The translations under genes were made by a program, and so were the position numbers. The notes under the pieces are model-generated. The model worked only from the letters and a program-made list of their open reading frames with translations, did no database searches and was not told where the DNA came from. A DNA stretch of 64,000 nt, from NCBI GenBank assembly GCA_000181795.3, contig CM012954.1:13769333-13833332 (forward strand), in the 5' to 3' direction. This DNA is from Trichinella spiralis. Its lineage: Eukaryota > Nematoda > Enoplea > Trichinellida > Trichinellidae. Within the stretch, counting starts at the first letter, position 1; the number at the start of each line of letters is the position of its first letter. Shown here one piece after another: positions 27,354 to 38,928 of the stretch.

Positions 27354-29819
27354 TCAATTATGAACGCCCTCCAGACGGTAATCATCCGATAGAATTGAAA
27401 TATCACCAGGACCTGGAAAAGAAAAATAATCAATACCATGTGACATAATGAGTGTAAATTGCATTAAAAAGAAAATTAATAATGATTTATTAAACTTCAA
27501 ATTAACCAAATAACCAAATAACTTACATTTTTTAAATGTAAACCGTACTTCAATATCACGTTCTATTAGCACACGTGGATTGCATCTGTCATATATCGCT
27601 TTCACTTTCACCGCATACTGGTTGTTCCCTCGTCTAAAAGTCACCCTATTTCCGAACGTATCCTGAAAATTCACTGAACGTCAATGAGTGGAAACGAAAC
27701 AAAAATTACTCACATTTGACAGCATCCTTCCTTCTGTTAAGTCCCATATCTGCAATGTGACAACAATATTTTGTGTATCCCATCGTAACACTTGAAACAG
27801 AACGTCATCACACTTGAGTAACGACAACAATTTCCAGTAACGCCGGAGCGGTTTGCTACTGGCATATTCCCACATCACAGGCGATTCTAAAATATTTAAA
27901 TAAAATAAAATAAATTGTTTCAAATGAAAAACAAACTTCATAAAAAACCAAATAGACCACAGTGCAAGTACGAGATTATTTGAAAAATATAATTGGTAAC
28001 TATTTACCCAAAATGACAAACGTTTGCCTTGTATAAGCTACAATTGAACTGTGAAAAGCGTTCAAACGACCTTCGCAAAGCATTTCAAATTCACAGATGC
28101 CGTAATTATGTCGAATCTCCTCCAGTGAAATTGTTGGATTCAATGCAGATACCGCAAAAAAACCAATAAAAGAATCATCCGTATATAAGTAGCATGTCAC
28201 CAGTTCAACGGAATTTATTTCAAAATAGAGCGTTCCACCAACCGGAAGTTCAACAAATTCAAAATATCGTAGCAGTCGCTTTTTCTCATTTATCTCATCC
28301 ACAAGATAAATTTGAAAAGGAACTAAAATACAATACAAAAAAAATTAATCTGTTTCCTCTAAATATGCAAAAAGAAATAAATAAATAAATAAATATAAAT
28401 ATCTTCTTAATTAAATTAGACATTTATATTTGTCAAAAATTAGATTCGATTCGATTCGATTCGATTCGATTAGAAAAACATATAATGACAATTAACTTGC
28501 AAAATGTGCTGAGCAAGAATTTACTAAAAATCTTTAAATACGGTTGTTGAAATTCGTGACGTGATGCAATTAAATAAAATTTTTATTTAAAATACATTTC
28601 GTCAAAGGCTACTTACTTCCAGGTGCAATGTTAGCATCTGAAAAAATCAGCACCGACGGAATTTCAACGATATCTTTAGATAATATGTCGCAGTGAGATG
28701 TCCGGTGGAAATCACCATCCTCATAATAATCAACTGGTTGTACATCTTCATAAAAATGAGTATCGGCGCATTCTGTCAAAGAATTACACGGAGCAGATTC
28801 AAATTGTCTGAAGCGAATAAAATTCTTGTAGGTAAACATAAGTTTGCTACTGTTGGTCGCGTCACAAGACACGCAAGATCCATTTGAGTCATCTGCTTTT
28901 AAAAATATGAAGAAATAATAAATCAAACATGAGAAAAAAATGAGAGATCAGATTAAAAAATAAAGGAAAAAAATTATTACAATTGTTACAGAACAATAAA
29001 TGCATAAGTGAAATTGTATTAGTCGTCAAGTGATCGAAGTGAAAAAAAATTTTATATCTAAATAAAATTGCTGTGGCCCACATTTTCGCAACTCATTTTA
29101 ATTGGAATGAAAATAACATTGAAAAAAAGTTAAACAGAAATATGATCGCTTAATTTGAAAACAACAACTGAAATTTTTAACGTCAGAAATACAAAAAAAA
29201 AGAAAAAATAAATACCTAGATAATACGAAAATGCCATATAATGAATATATTCACTTCTACAAAAGATAGGTTTTCCACCGCTCGGTTCAATCTTGCAATA
29301 AGTATCATTTCCCCTTACTTCACAATATTCAGGGCAAGGGAAAGTGTAAGCAGAAAAAGCATGGTGGTACATGCAACTTCCCCAATCAAGATCATTATAA
29401 CAAATAATAGTAAATGTTTTGCCCTCGGTTGGGAGATTCGAATAACGAAATAACTCCATGTATTCGTCTTCAAGTTCAAATTTGAAATACGGATATCGAT
29501 ACCTGATTGCTAAAAAAATCAAACTTTATAATAAGTAGCAATTAATAAAACAATACAAATTTTTAAATGATGTTCAGTTCAAATTCAACGCACAAATGGA
29601 AAATTTTTCATTTTCATTCATCTTTATCAATGACAACTAGAAATATCACAATGCGGTATATTTGAAAAGGGAACCGCTTCAGCAATTCAAATTTATAATA
29701 TTCAAATTGGAGATGTTAATTCTATTGATTGCATAAAAAACTACAATGCGATGACACTTACCGAATTCGCAACGCAAGTTAGCCAAGAAAAACACAAGAA
29801 ACGCGGGCAAGAGGTTCAT
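27354..29819 (-). CDS. Unrecognised secreted modular protein
   Basis: I do not recognise this protein. Seven coding exons join in phase: 29819-29762, 29509-29216, 28895-28617, 28322-28008, 27886-27714, 27662-27527, 27412-27354 (437 residues). The N-terminus MNLLPAFLVFFLANLRCEF is a typical signal peptide; an in-frame ATG at 29873 would add 18 residues. No later membrane segment is seen, so secretion is inferred. Exons 2, 3 and 4 each encode one block of 92-104 residues and are flanked by phase-1 introns on both sides, the hallmark of shuffled extracellular modules; exons 5 and 6 together form a fourth phase-1 unit. Block 1 is cysteine-rich (FPCPEYCEV, YCKIEP, PIFCRSE). Blocks 1, 3 and 4 look like beta-rich domains ending in alternating hydrophobic strands and may be distantly related. 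Exon 3 has a tandem NAGNAG acceptor (AAGCAG). Confidence 0.72.
28443..28470. repeat. (ATTCG)n pentanucleotide array
   Basis: Five to six tandem ATTCG units lie inside the intron between exons 3 and 4 of the secreted-protein gene (28323-28616). Confidence 0.9.
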
Positions 29820-29873
29820 GACGCCAACTATCGTATGAACAACGCCGAACAGTGAAGAAAACAATTTATACAT

Positions 29874-31187
29874 TTGCAATTTAACAACAAAAGTTTAAAC
29901 TTCAAAATGCAACAAAATCAACTTTAAAAATTAATGCTTAACTTACTTTAAATGCTAATGAAATAAATACAACCTAACCTAAATTTTACTTTTGCATGTG
30001 TTAATAAATGATACATAAATTGTATTAGTTTTTGAAAGTTCTTAAAATCAAACAAATAAAATAGCCGCAATATTTTCTACTGTTCAAGAAAAAAAATGTT
30101 TAGGTACTAATAATTGAAATGTTCTTTTTCACATTTTCTTCCACTTTTTATATATAGAATGCAAATTACATACAGTTGAAGATGAAGATTTAAATAAATA
30201 AATAAATATATATATATATATATGTGTGTGTGCATATTTTTTTCTTTATAAAATAAATATCATACAGAAGAATGTTCAAATTTACCGAATATACATGTTC
30301 TGCAGAATATATCGGTTAAAATTATTTTAAAAAAATTACAACGATAATTATTTATACATTTAATAACAGTACAATTGTCAAATTGATGGATGAAAATATG
30401 TAGCAAGTGAAAATTGAAAAAAAAGAAACATTACAGTAAAAAAAATATGCAAATTAAAATTTAGTTGCGTATACTGTTGTTGTTGTTGTTGTTATAATAA
30501 TTATTATTATTTATCGCTCGACCAGAGCATCTCCACCCACAAAATTTGCACTCAACTGACAAGAAGATGCTTGCTCTGTTGGCTGGTTTATATATGAATA
30601 TATTATTAGAAAGAAAACAAGTCTGTTTTTAGCATAAAAGAAAGAAAGAATAGAAAACAACAAACAGCACACATGCTCAACTGCCAGCCAGCCAGCCAGC
30701 CAGCATAAAGCAGTTGGTTAAAATGACGAAGAAGTCTGAGAGAGAAACCAGCTGCAGAAAATTGCAATAGCAACAGCATAACTAATAAAGAAGCATCAAC
30801 AGCATCCTCCTCAACGTTACGTTAACGACGACGACGACTACTACTACTACTACTACTACTCACTAGTAGTAGTAATATTAAATAGCAGAAAGAGTAGGAG
30901 TAGCAAAGGAACAGCAGCAACAACGTCAGTATTAAAAGTAGCTGCTGCAGTATCAACAACAAGCAACATCAAGCAAGTTTAAAGCAAGCAACGCAGAAAA
31001 ATCTACCAGTGTGCTGGCTAATAATTTAGTAGGAAAAGAGGTGTGAAGAAAGAGACGAGAAATCAAAATGATCTCGTCTTGTTCACGTCCATCTCGTGAA
31101 CATTAAGCTTTCGATAAGCTGCAGAAAAATAATCAAATCGAATAATTTATTTAAAATTTACCCTTCTTGGTGAAAATTCGAATATTT
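29874..31187. promoter_or_regulatory. Divergent intergenic region between the secreted-protein gene and Zasp
   Basis: These 1.3 kb separate two head-to-head start codons. The half next to Zasp is rich in CAG/CAA triplets, with a (CCAG)n array at 30683-30704 and a CTA/TAG inverted array at 30837-30873. That half probably contains the Zasp promoter and 5' UTR. No coding exon is convincing. Confidence 0.45.
30683..30704. repeat. (CCAG)n tetranucleotide array
   Basis: Five tandem CCAG units lie about 490 bp upstream of the Zasp start codon. Confidence 0.9.
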
Positions 31188-34100
31188 ATGGCTGACGAAA
31201 CGGTAACAGTTCGAATGAGCCGCAGTGATCCGTCCATAATTTGGGGATTTCGTTTACAAGGTGGACTTGATTTCAACGAACCGCTCACAATAAGCAAGGT
31301 AAGATTTGAAAAATAATAAAATCCCATCTTGAAACGACAACATTGACTTTCCATTCCATTACCGCAGGTAGTTGCCGGTAGTCTTGCCGAACGAGCTGGT
31401 CTGATCGAAGGTGACCACGTCGTCCGCATAGCTGGTCATCATGCCGATTCCATGCAACACAAAGACGCACAAGATGCAATCATCTCGTCCAACAACGATG
31501 TTGAAATTGTCGTCGAAAGGTATGGAAATTAACATTTCCTTTCTGCAAAAATTGAACTTTTGAAACATTTCAAATAATAATCTTTTTTCAACTATTATTA
31601 TTAAATGAATCGAAATGAAATAAAACAAATCTCAATTTTCATCCGTGATCTTAACCGAATTTGCTATGTATGCAATGACAACTTTCTATGTTAATAAATT
31701 GGATACTTTACAATTTCAAACGCTATCATCTCTTATCGGCCACAAAAGCATCAATTTTACATGCACAATATTTTCATCATCTTTTTACTTAATCACTCAC
31801 TGTTCATTCGCATCCAACACAAATGTATTAGAAGCTTTGGAAAACGAAAAAAAAATAAAAAATTTTAATGACAACCTATTCATAGTAATAGTAATGTTGA
31901 TTTATTTTAAATTGATCAGTATTTTCTTTTCTCCACCAACTTTCCCATCACATGTGCAGAAAGTTGTCAGCTGTAGAAGTGGAAGATGTTGCATTTGATG
32001 ACGAAGAATCAGTAAAATTGTTCAGCTTAAAAAGTGAAATCTTGACAATTTAAAAAAATTCCCATTCTATATGAAAATTATTGACTTGCCTGCTTGTTTA
32101 TTTTGTCGAGTGCGTCATTCAAGTTCATCATTCGGTTATTTTATTTAATCACATTCATCAGCTGCAAATATTTTAATAAATAACAATCGTAATAATTGCC
32201 AACAACAACAACAACAACAGCAGCATGGATCAGTATGAAAATGGAAAACAATTTTCAAATTAATACTAATAAAATTTCAACGTAGAATGACACCGGATAG
32301 TGAAGAAGTGAGAAGAATTTTGAAATTTTATTTCAGTTTACTCTTGACATGCTTATCTAGTGGAGGAAATCTATTTTAAGCTATCACACCGAGAAAAAGT
32401 AAACATCAATGGAAATTCTTTCTCGAGCTTGATACAAAATAAAAAAAAGCAATTTTCAAGTAAAATGTTGTTCACAAAATTTCGATTACTAAGATTGAAA
32501 AGAAATTTTTTTCCAAACAAATTGTAATAAACAAGTGTTTCTGTGTGCAATATTAGTAATAATAATGATAATTCGAAAATTTTCTAGACGAGGTTGCAGA
32601 GTGTGGAAACCAGCCGTCATGCCAACAGACGACAAATTTACTCCGGTGAAATATTCACTTGCTCATGACAACAGAAAAGTGCACGTGAGTTCTGTTCCAT
32701 ATACATATATATATATATATATATATATTGTTTTGTATATTCATATCAGTTTTTATCAAAATGATGAAATTTTTTTGCAGGATTCATATTTTCCGGATAA
32801 TAATCAGCAACAACAGAAACCACCACCACCACCACCACCACCGTCAATTTCCCACATTGAAAAGTTCAACAAAATATCCAACCAGTACAGTACAGATTCG
32901 TCACCAGGCACATATTCAAAGCACAGAACAGCGGACTCTTATCTGCACGAAACGGGAGGACTTTTTGGCACAGAGTAATTTGAAAAAAATATAATTTTTT
33001 CTTCTCGAAAATGTTCCATTTCAAATTTTTAAATATTGATGATAAGTTTTTTTTTGCATATTGCAGTGCAAATTTGCAGAAACAAAATCAACAACAGCCT
33101 TCGTTCATTCATTCAGAAACGTTGCGTCTAATTCGCGAAGATGAAGCGAAAAATCGACAGACCCCGTCAAATTATACTGATAGCAGAGGTGAACCTTACA
33201 CGTACAGTAAATCAATACACCAGTCAGCCACTTTCAGGCGACTAATGGCCGCTATGCGAAGTAAATGTGAAAATTTTAAAATTGAAATTAAAACTAATCT
33301 TCAACTGCCCTTCTCTTTCATTTTCCTTTTCAATTTTTCCTGCTCTCTCTCTCTCTCTTTTAATCTCGGTATACAATTTTCAATTCAAGCGACATTCGGT
33401 ATTCAATTACTATATTCAAAGTACACAATATATATCCTGAAAAATTCGATTACACAAATGGCCTGAGGATGGATCCATCACAGTTTCATTTTATCTCGCA
33501 TACGGTGACCTGGTGCTGACTGGTTTGCTTGATAGCATGATGTTGTATTTGTTGATTGCAATGCATGGACAAAATATATGAACAGAATAGAATAGAATAT
33601 AGTAGACAACATTAACGAACAATGCAAATAAATATTAAACGTATAAATAGAAAAACTCACTAATAAACCGTTTGCACATGTTCAATAATTGTGATTTAAT
33701 AAGACAATCCTGAATAATATCTTTTAACTTTGCATGAACAATTTTTTCAGTATGACATAACTTTTGTTTTTTATCATTAAAACGTTTGAAAAATACTAAA
33801 TAAATAAATAAATAATCCAACTGCAATAGAATATAAAACATAGCAATTTTATATTTCAGCTGAATCAGTGAGAGATACACCGCGCGGAATTCAAGAAAGA
33901 CCTACACCTGCACGACCAACTGGAGCTCCAGTATGCGACACTTGCGGACGACAAATCCTGTAAGCTATCATTAATCTTATGGAAAAGTTATGGTGGATTT
34001 TTTTGTGTCTACTGAAATTGAAATTTCTCTCTCACTTTATTACGCTACAGTATTTCTAATCAAACGAGTTGAACAAGAACAATTCTCCTGTTTAGTGGTG

Positions 34101-37100
34101 TATTCTGCAAAGCAGGCGACAAGTGCTTTCATGGAGAATGTTACAAATGTTCAACCTGTGGCACGTCTCTGAAAAACACAGGTTAAATGCCCAATGCTTG
34201 ACCCATATGGGTTTTGAAAAAAGTTTCCCATTTGAAGGCTATTTCATGGTCAACGACAAGCTGTATTGTAATATCCACGCCCGGCAACAGCAGCAGAACT
34301 TGTTCCAAGCGACAGCACCGCAGGATCCTTCAATTTTCAGGTGACTATTTCCTTGATGGAAATTTCTATTTTTGACATTTGATGACATTTTACAGCTATC
34401 GTGGTGCCCCACCGCAACCGTCGCCGAAACATTCAGATCCACCGAAAGCGTTGTAAAAAATCAAATCAAATCAAATCAAATATCTTAAATTTTAATATGG
34501 GTTCTTTATTTTAAAGCTATCAGCCAGATGTGCTAAAGCCGTCATTGTCGCCAATTGCCCAAGTTCACAGTGCACCGTTGAGTCCGTCGTCGCGTGGTAT
34601 TCCAACGCATTCTGTCAGCAAAATGCCCGGCAATTACATACGTCAGTTTAAACAAGAAATGGAATCGACAAACCAATGGTCAACGGCCGTTCCAGAAGCA
34701 CCATTTTCACCAGAACGAGGCGGCTATCCGTACCAGCACGAAATGCATACAGCCGGTGAGTGGGAAAGAGAATAGTACTTGATTTTTTTTTCAAACTCTT
34801 TCAGCGAAGAAACAAAAAGTGGAAGGAAAATTTGTTATTTTCTTTTTTTTGTTCTTCGTCTATTCGAACAATTTTCCCCAAAATAATGTCAAACATAACA
34901 ATATTAATAATTAATAAATAAATAAGGAATAGCAGCCGATTCAAATTGTACAGACAAAACCGATACAGTGGATCAACAACTACCGACGATCACAGACACA
35001 ACAGATTCCCACTCGGATTCGGATACACTGTTGGACGACAACAACAAAGATGCTGAATGGGGTTTGGATGAAAAATGCCTTTCACAAAGCGACGCGTCAG
35101 TTTCTTTGCTGGGCAAAGAAGTCCACGATGCGATAGCCGGAAAAAATGCGACCTCGGACCACCTGAAACCGGCGCCACGGCGCCAGAAAAGCACAACCGA
35201 TTACAGTAATCCTTTTGCACAAATCGACAATCAAGTAGTAACAGCCAGCGACATCGTCTGCGCCCATTTGACTCTTTACCAGCGAGGAGGTAAAAATTGG
35301 GTAAATTGCCAACAACTGCAAATTTCTTTCGGTGATGGTCGACTTCGGTTCAGTTATTGTAAAAGAAAAAAGTTACAACTTCCCCCTGTTTCTCCAAACA
35401 ATCAATTTCATTACACTTTCGTGCATGTTTTGCTTTCGGTTTCCATATTTAAATTTTCCAACATGATTTTATGAATTGATGAATATGAAAGAAAACAAAA
35501 AAAATTTTTTTTTCTTTTCAAATAACAGGAAGTAGAACAGTTGGTGCTTATGTGCCGAGAAGAGGGCGTGGTGTGTTGAAGCAAATTGGAGAAAGTCTAC
35601 GCATCCCGGTCTGCGAAGCATGCCACCGTGAAATAAGGTATTACTTGTGTGTGTGTGTTGCTGTTGAGGTGAAAAGTGAAAAGTCGTCTTTTTCAAGAGG
35701 TCCATTTGTGCTGGCGCTTGGAAAATCCTGGTGTCCGGATCATTTTGTGTGCTCGCATCCCGAGTGTCGCCGTAAACTGCTCGACGTTGGCTTTGTCGAA
35801 GAGGGCGGCTTCATCTATTGTGAATTTTGCTTTGAACGTTACTTAGCTCCAAGCTGTTTCAAATGCAATCGATCAATTGTGGGGGTAAAGTTGTTCGACT
35901 GATTAATTAATTACTCGTGTTGTTTTTGAAAATTTGAAATTTGAAAACAATTCTAGGATTGCCTGACGGCATTGGACCGAAAATGGCATCCGGAATGTTT
36001 CTGCTGCGCTCATTGTCATAAACCGTTTGGCAATTCTTGCTTTTTTCTCGAAGATGGAAAACCATACTGTGAACAAGGTAACAAACGATTGCAAAAAAAT
36101 GTATTATTCGATTATTTCTATTTTTCCTGTATTTTCTGACAGATTGGAATACACTTTTCACAACTAAATGCTGCGCATGCCAATTTCCTATTGAAGCTGG
36201 CGATCGATGGGTTGAAGCCTTGGGCAATGCGTACCATTCGAATTGCTTCACTTGCACGGTAAGTGGATACTTTACAATTTTCCCCACACACGCACACAGA
36301 ACGAGTGAAAATCTACATTGCGAAATAAAACACGCGCCTCTACACGAGCTGAGCATCACGAAACGAGTGCAAAAATTGTTAAGTAAACATGTAAATCACA
36401 CAAAAGAACGGGACGAACATTCGGTGAATAACTTCGAATAATAAAAGCAAACCATTTTCTATGTCGGCTTTAATGGATATTGGCAAAAGCAAGCGGAGCA
36501 TATTTAAGCAAGTTTCGTAAATGTAAAAATTTTGAAACAAAGAAAACAAACCTTCTTCAATTAACATGATGAAACATGCTATAATAGTCGATCATCGTAG
36601 GGAATTTAAAAAAAATTATCCAACCAAAGAATGAAAGGAAGACTTTTTTTTTATTGTTTCAAAACTGATATAAATTCAACTTTTTCCAACATAAATTATT
36701 ATTATTATTTGAAATTGATTCGTCTCATAGTCTCATAGACGCGATTGTTATATTTCAATTGCCAAACAGTTCGAGTTAGAAATAATTTCAACGACAAAGA
36801 GAAGAATAATTTTTGAACGTAAAATTCTCTTACCTTGATTCCATAATAAACAGACAATAAATGACGTGTGTAGAAGAGGAAAATGCGTTGAAAATTAGAA
36901 AAGAATAATTTCCGCGCAATGGTTTTTCAGCAATGGTTTGAATTCACAGCAAATCAAACGCAAATAAATTTCACCGTATGACCAATAATGATTTTCACGA
37001 GTTAATTAAGAAAAGATGTAATTTGGGAAATCAATTGATCATTTGAACAGAAAACAAACGATATTGAAATGAATATTCATTTAATGGAAAAACTTTTACG

Positions 37101-37227
37101 TGTGGTTTGCTTAAATGTCAAATGAAATGTTACATGTCTGTTTGCGTTGCAGGTATGCATGAAGAATTTGGAAGGGGAAAATTTCTACATTAAAGGCAAT
37201 CGACCATACTGTAAAGCGCACGCGTGA
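31188..37227 (+). CDS. Zasp52: Zasp/ALP-Enigma family PDZ and four-LIM protein
   Basis: Zasp/ALP proteins bind alpha-actinin through the PDZ domain and scaffold Z-discs and dense bodies of muscle. Sixteen exons join in phase: 31188-31298, 31368-31519, 32588-32684, 32781-32974, 33067-33260, 33860-33959, 34096-34181, 34238-34340, 34396-34452, 34517-34755, 34933-35289, 35529-35637, 35698-35884, 35957-36077, 36143-36258, 37153-37227 (765 residues). PDZ spans residues 1-88 ([20 protein letters not shown]), then RVWKPAVMP and a degenerate ZM-like segment ([11 protein letters not shown]), then [11 protein letters not shown] and QSATFRRL as in the family. LIM1 is about 273-325 and LIM2-4 about 593-765. 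LIM2 has the SWCPDHFVC variant ligand arrangement that I recall from fly Zasp52. A proline run and a long Ser/Thr-rich linker lie between LIM1 and LIM2. Exon 11 has a TAGCAG tandem acceptor, so its start is 34933 or 34936. The F-box gene is convergent. Confidence 0.93.
31960..32053 (+). CDS. Zasp52: Candidate alternative last exon giving a PDZ-only Zasp isoform
   Basis: After the phase-2 donor of the PDZ exon (31519), a strong pyrimidine-rich acceptor ends at 31959. The sequence that follows keeps the frame for 30 codons ([20 protein letters not shown] and onward) and stops at TAA 32051-32053. An AATAAA lies at 32175-32180. Used as a terminal exon it would yield a protein of about 118 residues with the PDZ domain and an acidic tail, lacking all LIM domains. 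The alternative is that it is just intron sequence. Confidence 0.45.
32175..32180 (+). terminator. Candidate poly(A) signal for the short Zasp isoform
   Basis: AATAAA lies about 120 bp downstream of the alternative stop codon, inside the second coding intron of Zasp. This is the right place for intronic polyadenylation, but the hexamer is common in AT-rich DNA. Confidence 0.35.
34458..34481. repeat. (TCAAA)n array in a Zasp intron
   Basis: About five tandem TCAAA units lie inside the 64-bp intron between exons 9 and 10 of Zasp. Confidence 0.9.
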
Positions 37228-37487
37228 ACGAATTTGTTGGCTTTGGAAAAAGTGTGTAGCTGGATGACGTGAAAATATCGAAGATTATTATTATTATTAT
37301 TATTGTAGAAAAATATATATATTTTTTTAAATCTTTTATCGATTACTAAAAGAACACTTTTATTGCTACTGAATGGGAATTATTATTATTATTATTTGAA
37401 CGTGAAATTAATAATAATATTCAGTGCTTGTTTTGTTGTGATTAAATTGAAATGAAAACTGTAAAAGAAAGAAAGAAGAAGCAAGCG

Positions 37488-37493
37488 AATAAA
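37488..37493 (+). terminator. Polyadenylation signal of the full-length Zasp transcript
   Basis: AATAAA lies about 260 bp past the Zasp stop codon and 140 bp before the end of the convergent F-box gene. It is the clearest 3' end signal in the 402-bp convergent spacer (37228-37629). Confidence 0.45.
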
Positions 37494-37629
37494 CCAAAGT
37501 GTAGGAAAAATGTTTCTACTGTTTTATTTATTATTTCAATTGAAGAAGAAATAAAGAAGTTTGAGATTTAACAATAATAATAATAATGAAAAGTTGTGTT
37601 AAATTGAGAAATTTCAACCAATCAATTCG

Positions 37630-38928
37630 TTAAAAAACAACCCTAGTTAAGGATGGACAATTTCTCCTCACTCGAGAGAGCAAATCGTCACGAAGATACA
37701 TGTGATCTTTTCTCTGGGGCACGCAACCCACAACGATCAACGATTTCAACGTATTCGACTTCAGATACCCCCAAATGAACCAGCTATTTGAGGTATACGA
37801 GACATCGAGTTCGAGGAGATTTTCAAATTTATGACAATTTTCGATCACTTCCATGGCCAAATCGGAATTTCGTTCGGTACCGACTTTTTTCAACTTTGGC
37901 AATCGAATCATTGTCATCACAGGAGATTCCAATTCGTGTGGACAATTGTCAAAAATCGACAATTCTTCCAAAGTCGACGATAAATTTTCAACAATCTCTT
38001 CCAACACAGAATCAGTGACCAAACTACCAGAAATGGACAAAACAGTAATGGACGACAAAAAATCAAAATGCAAAGCGAACGATAGCTCCAACCGCCTTCC
38101 TGACACCCTGAAATCGCTGCTGTCGATTCGAAGCCGCCGAATCGCGTCCATTTTGCACCACATCATTCCACAGATAAAATAGCCGGTGAATTTCAAAGCT
38201 AGTGATTTCAAATTTTTACAATAATTCAAAATTTCCATAATATGATCAATGTGAACGCTGCAGCCGGAAATGTCCAACGAACGCAAAGTTGGCGGCAATT
38301 GGTGAACATTTCCCAATCGAATTTGACGATTGTCGCGCAAATTCAACGTTTCCAAACGATTCCAACTACGCAAAACAGTGAACAATATCGAATCGTCGAG
38401 CGGTCCTCGGCCGCGAACAATCGCCTTCACCATGGAGAGATGCTTCAACGACGGCGTCAATTGGGCCAACTGTTCAAGCCACTGCATGCTAACCACTTCA
38501 CCATTCAAGCATAAACTTTCCAAATTGTGGCATTTTTCCAAAATTGCATATTGAAAATTAATTTTCGACGACGCGCATCCCACGGAACCGAAATTCGACA
38601 AATCCAAATGTTTCAACATCGGGCCGACACGTTCGATGACCTTCTTCAATAGAAAATCGTACTTGTAACTGAAAAACTTCGACACTCTCGAATCGTCTTT
38701 CAAATTCAAGTCCATCAATTTCAACGACCGCATCTGTCGCCAAAACATGCCAGTTATTCCAGACAAACGTACGCAAGTATTTTCCAAACGAAGCACACTC
38801 CTCGCACTGAGGTATGAACAAATTAACAATAGCACATCGTCGGGAAGATCCAACAAATTTCTAGGAGAATATCTCTGACTGCAAGCTGAAATGGAAATTT
38901 TATTTTTTTTTTGAAAAAAATTACTCAT
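37630..38928 (-). CDS. F-box and leucine-rich-repeat protein
   Basis: F-box/LRR proteins are substrate receptors of SCF ubiquitin ligases: the F-box binds Skp1 and the LRRs hold the substrate. The F-box is NLLDLPDDVLLLICSYLSAR, followed by LENTCVRLS. A run of leucine-rich repeats follows to the C-terminus (LKHLDLSNFG, LETLNLRDNRQ, LRSLDISGCS, LKSLALKF, LLELDVSYTS). My preferred model is exon 38928-38925, then a 39-nt intron (38886-38924), then 38885-37630, giving a start MTCSQRYSPRN just before the F-box and about 419 residues. The 39 nt are in frame and open, so an unspliced reading with a longer N-terminus is also possible. The substrate and exact FBXL subfamily are unknown. It is convergent with Zasp. 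Confidence 0.85.
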   Translation of the reverse strand: MSNFFQKKNKISISACSQRYSPRNLLDLPDDVLLLICSYLSARSVLRLENTCVRLSGITGMFWRQMRSLKLMDLNLKDDSRVSKFFSYKYDFLLKKVIERVGPMLKHLDLSNFGSVGCASSKINFQYAILEKCHNLESLCLNGEVVSMQWLEQLAQLTPSLKHLSMVKAIVRGRGPLDDSILFTVLRSWNRLETLNLRDNRQIRLGNVHQLPPTLRSLDISGCSVHIDHIMEILNYCKNLKSLALKFTGYFICGMMWCKMDAIRRLRIDSSDFRVSGRRLELSFALHFDFLSSITVLSISGSLVTDSVLEEIVENLSSTLEELSIFDNCPHELESPVMTMIRLPKLKKVGTERNSDLAMEVIENCHKFENLLELDVSYTSNSWFIWGYLKSNTLKSLIVVGCVPQRKDHMYLRDDLLSRVRRNCPSLTRVVF

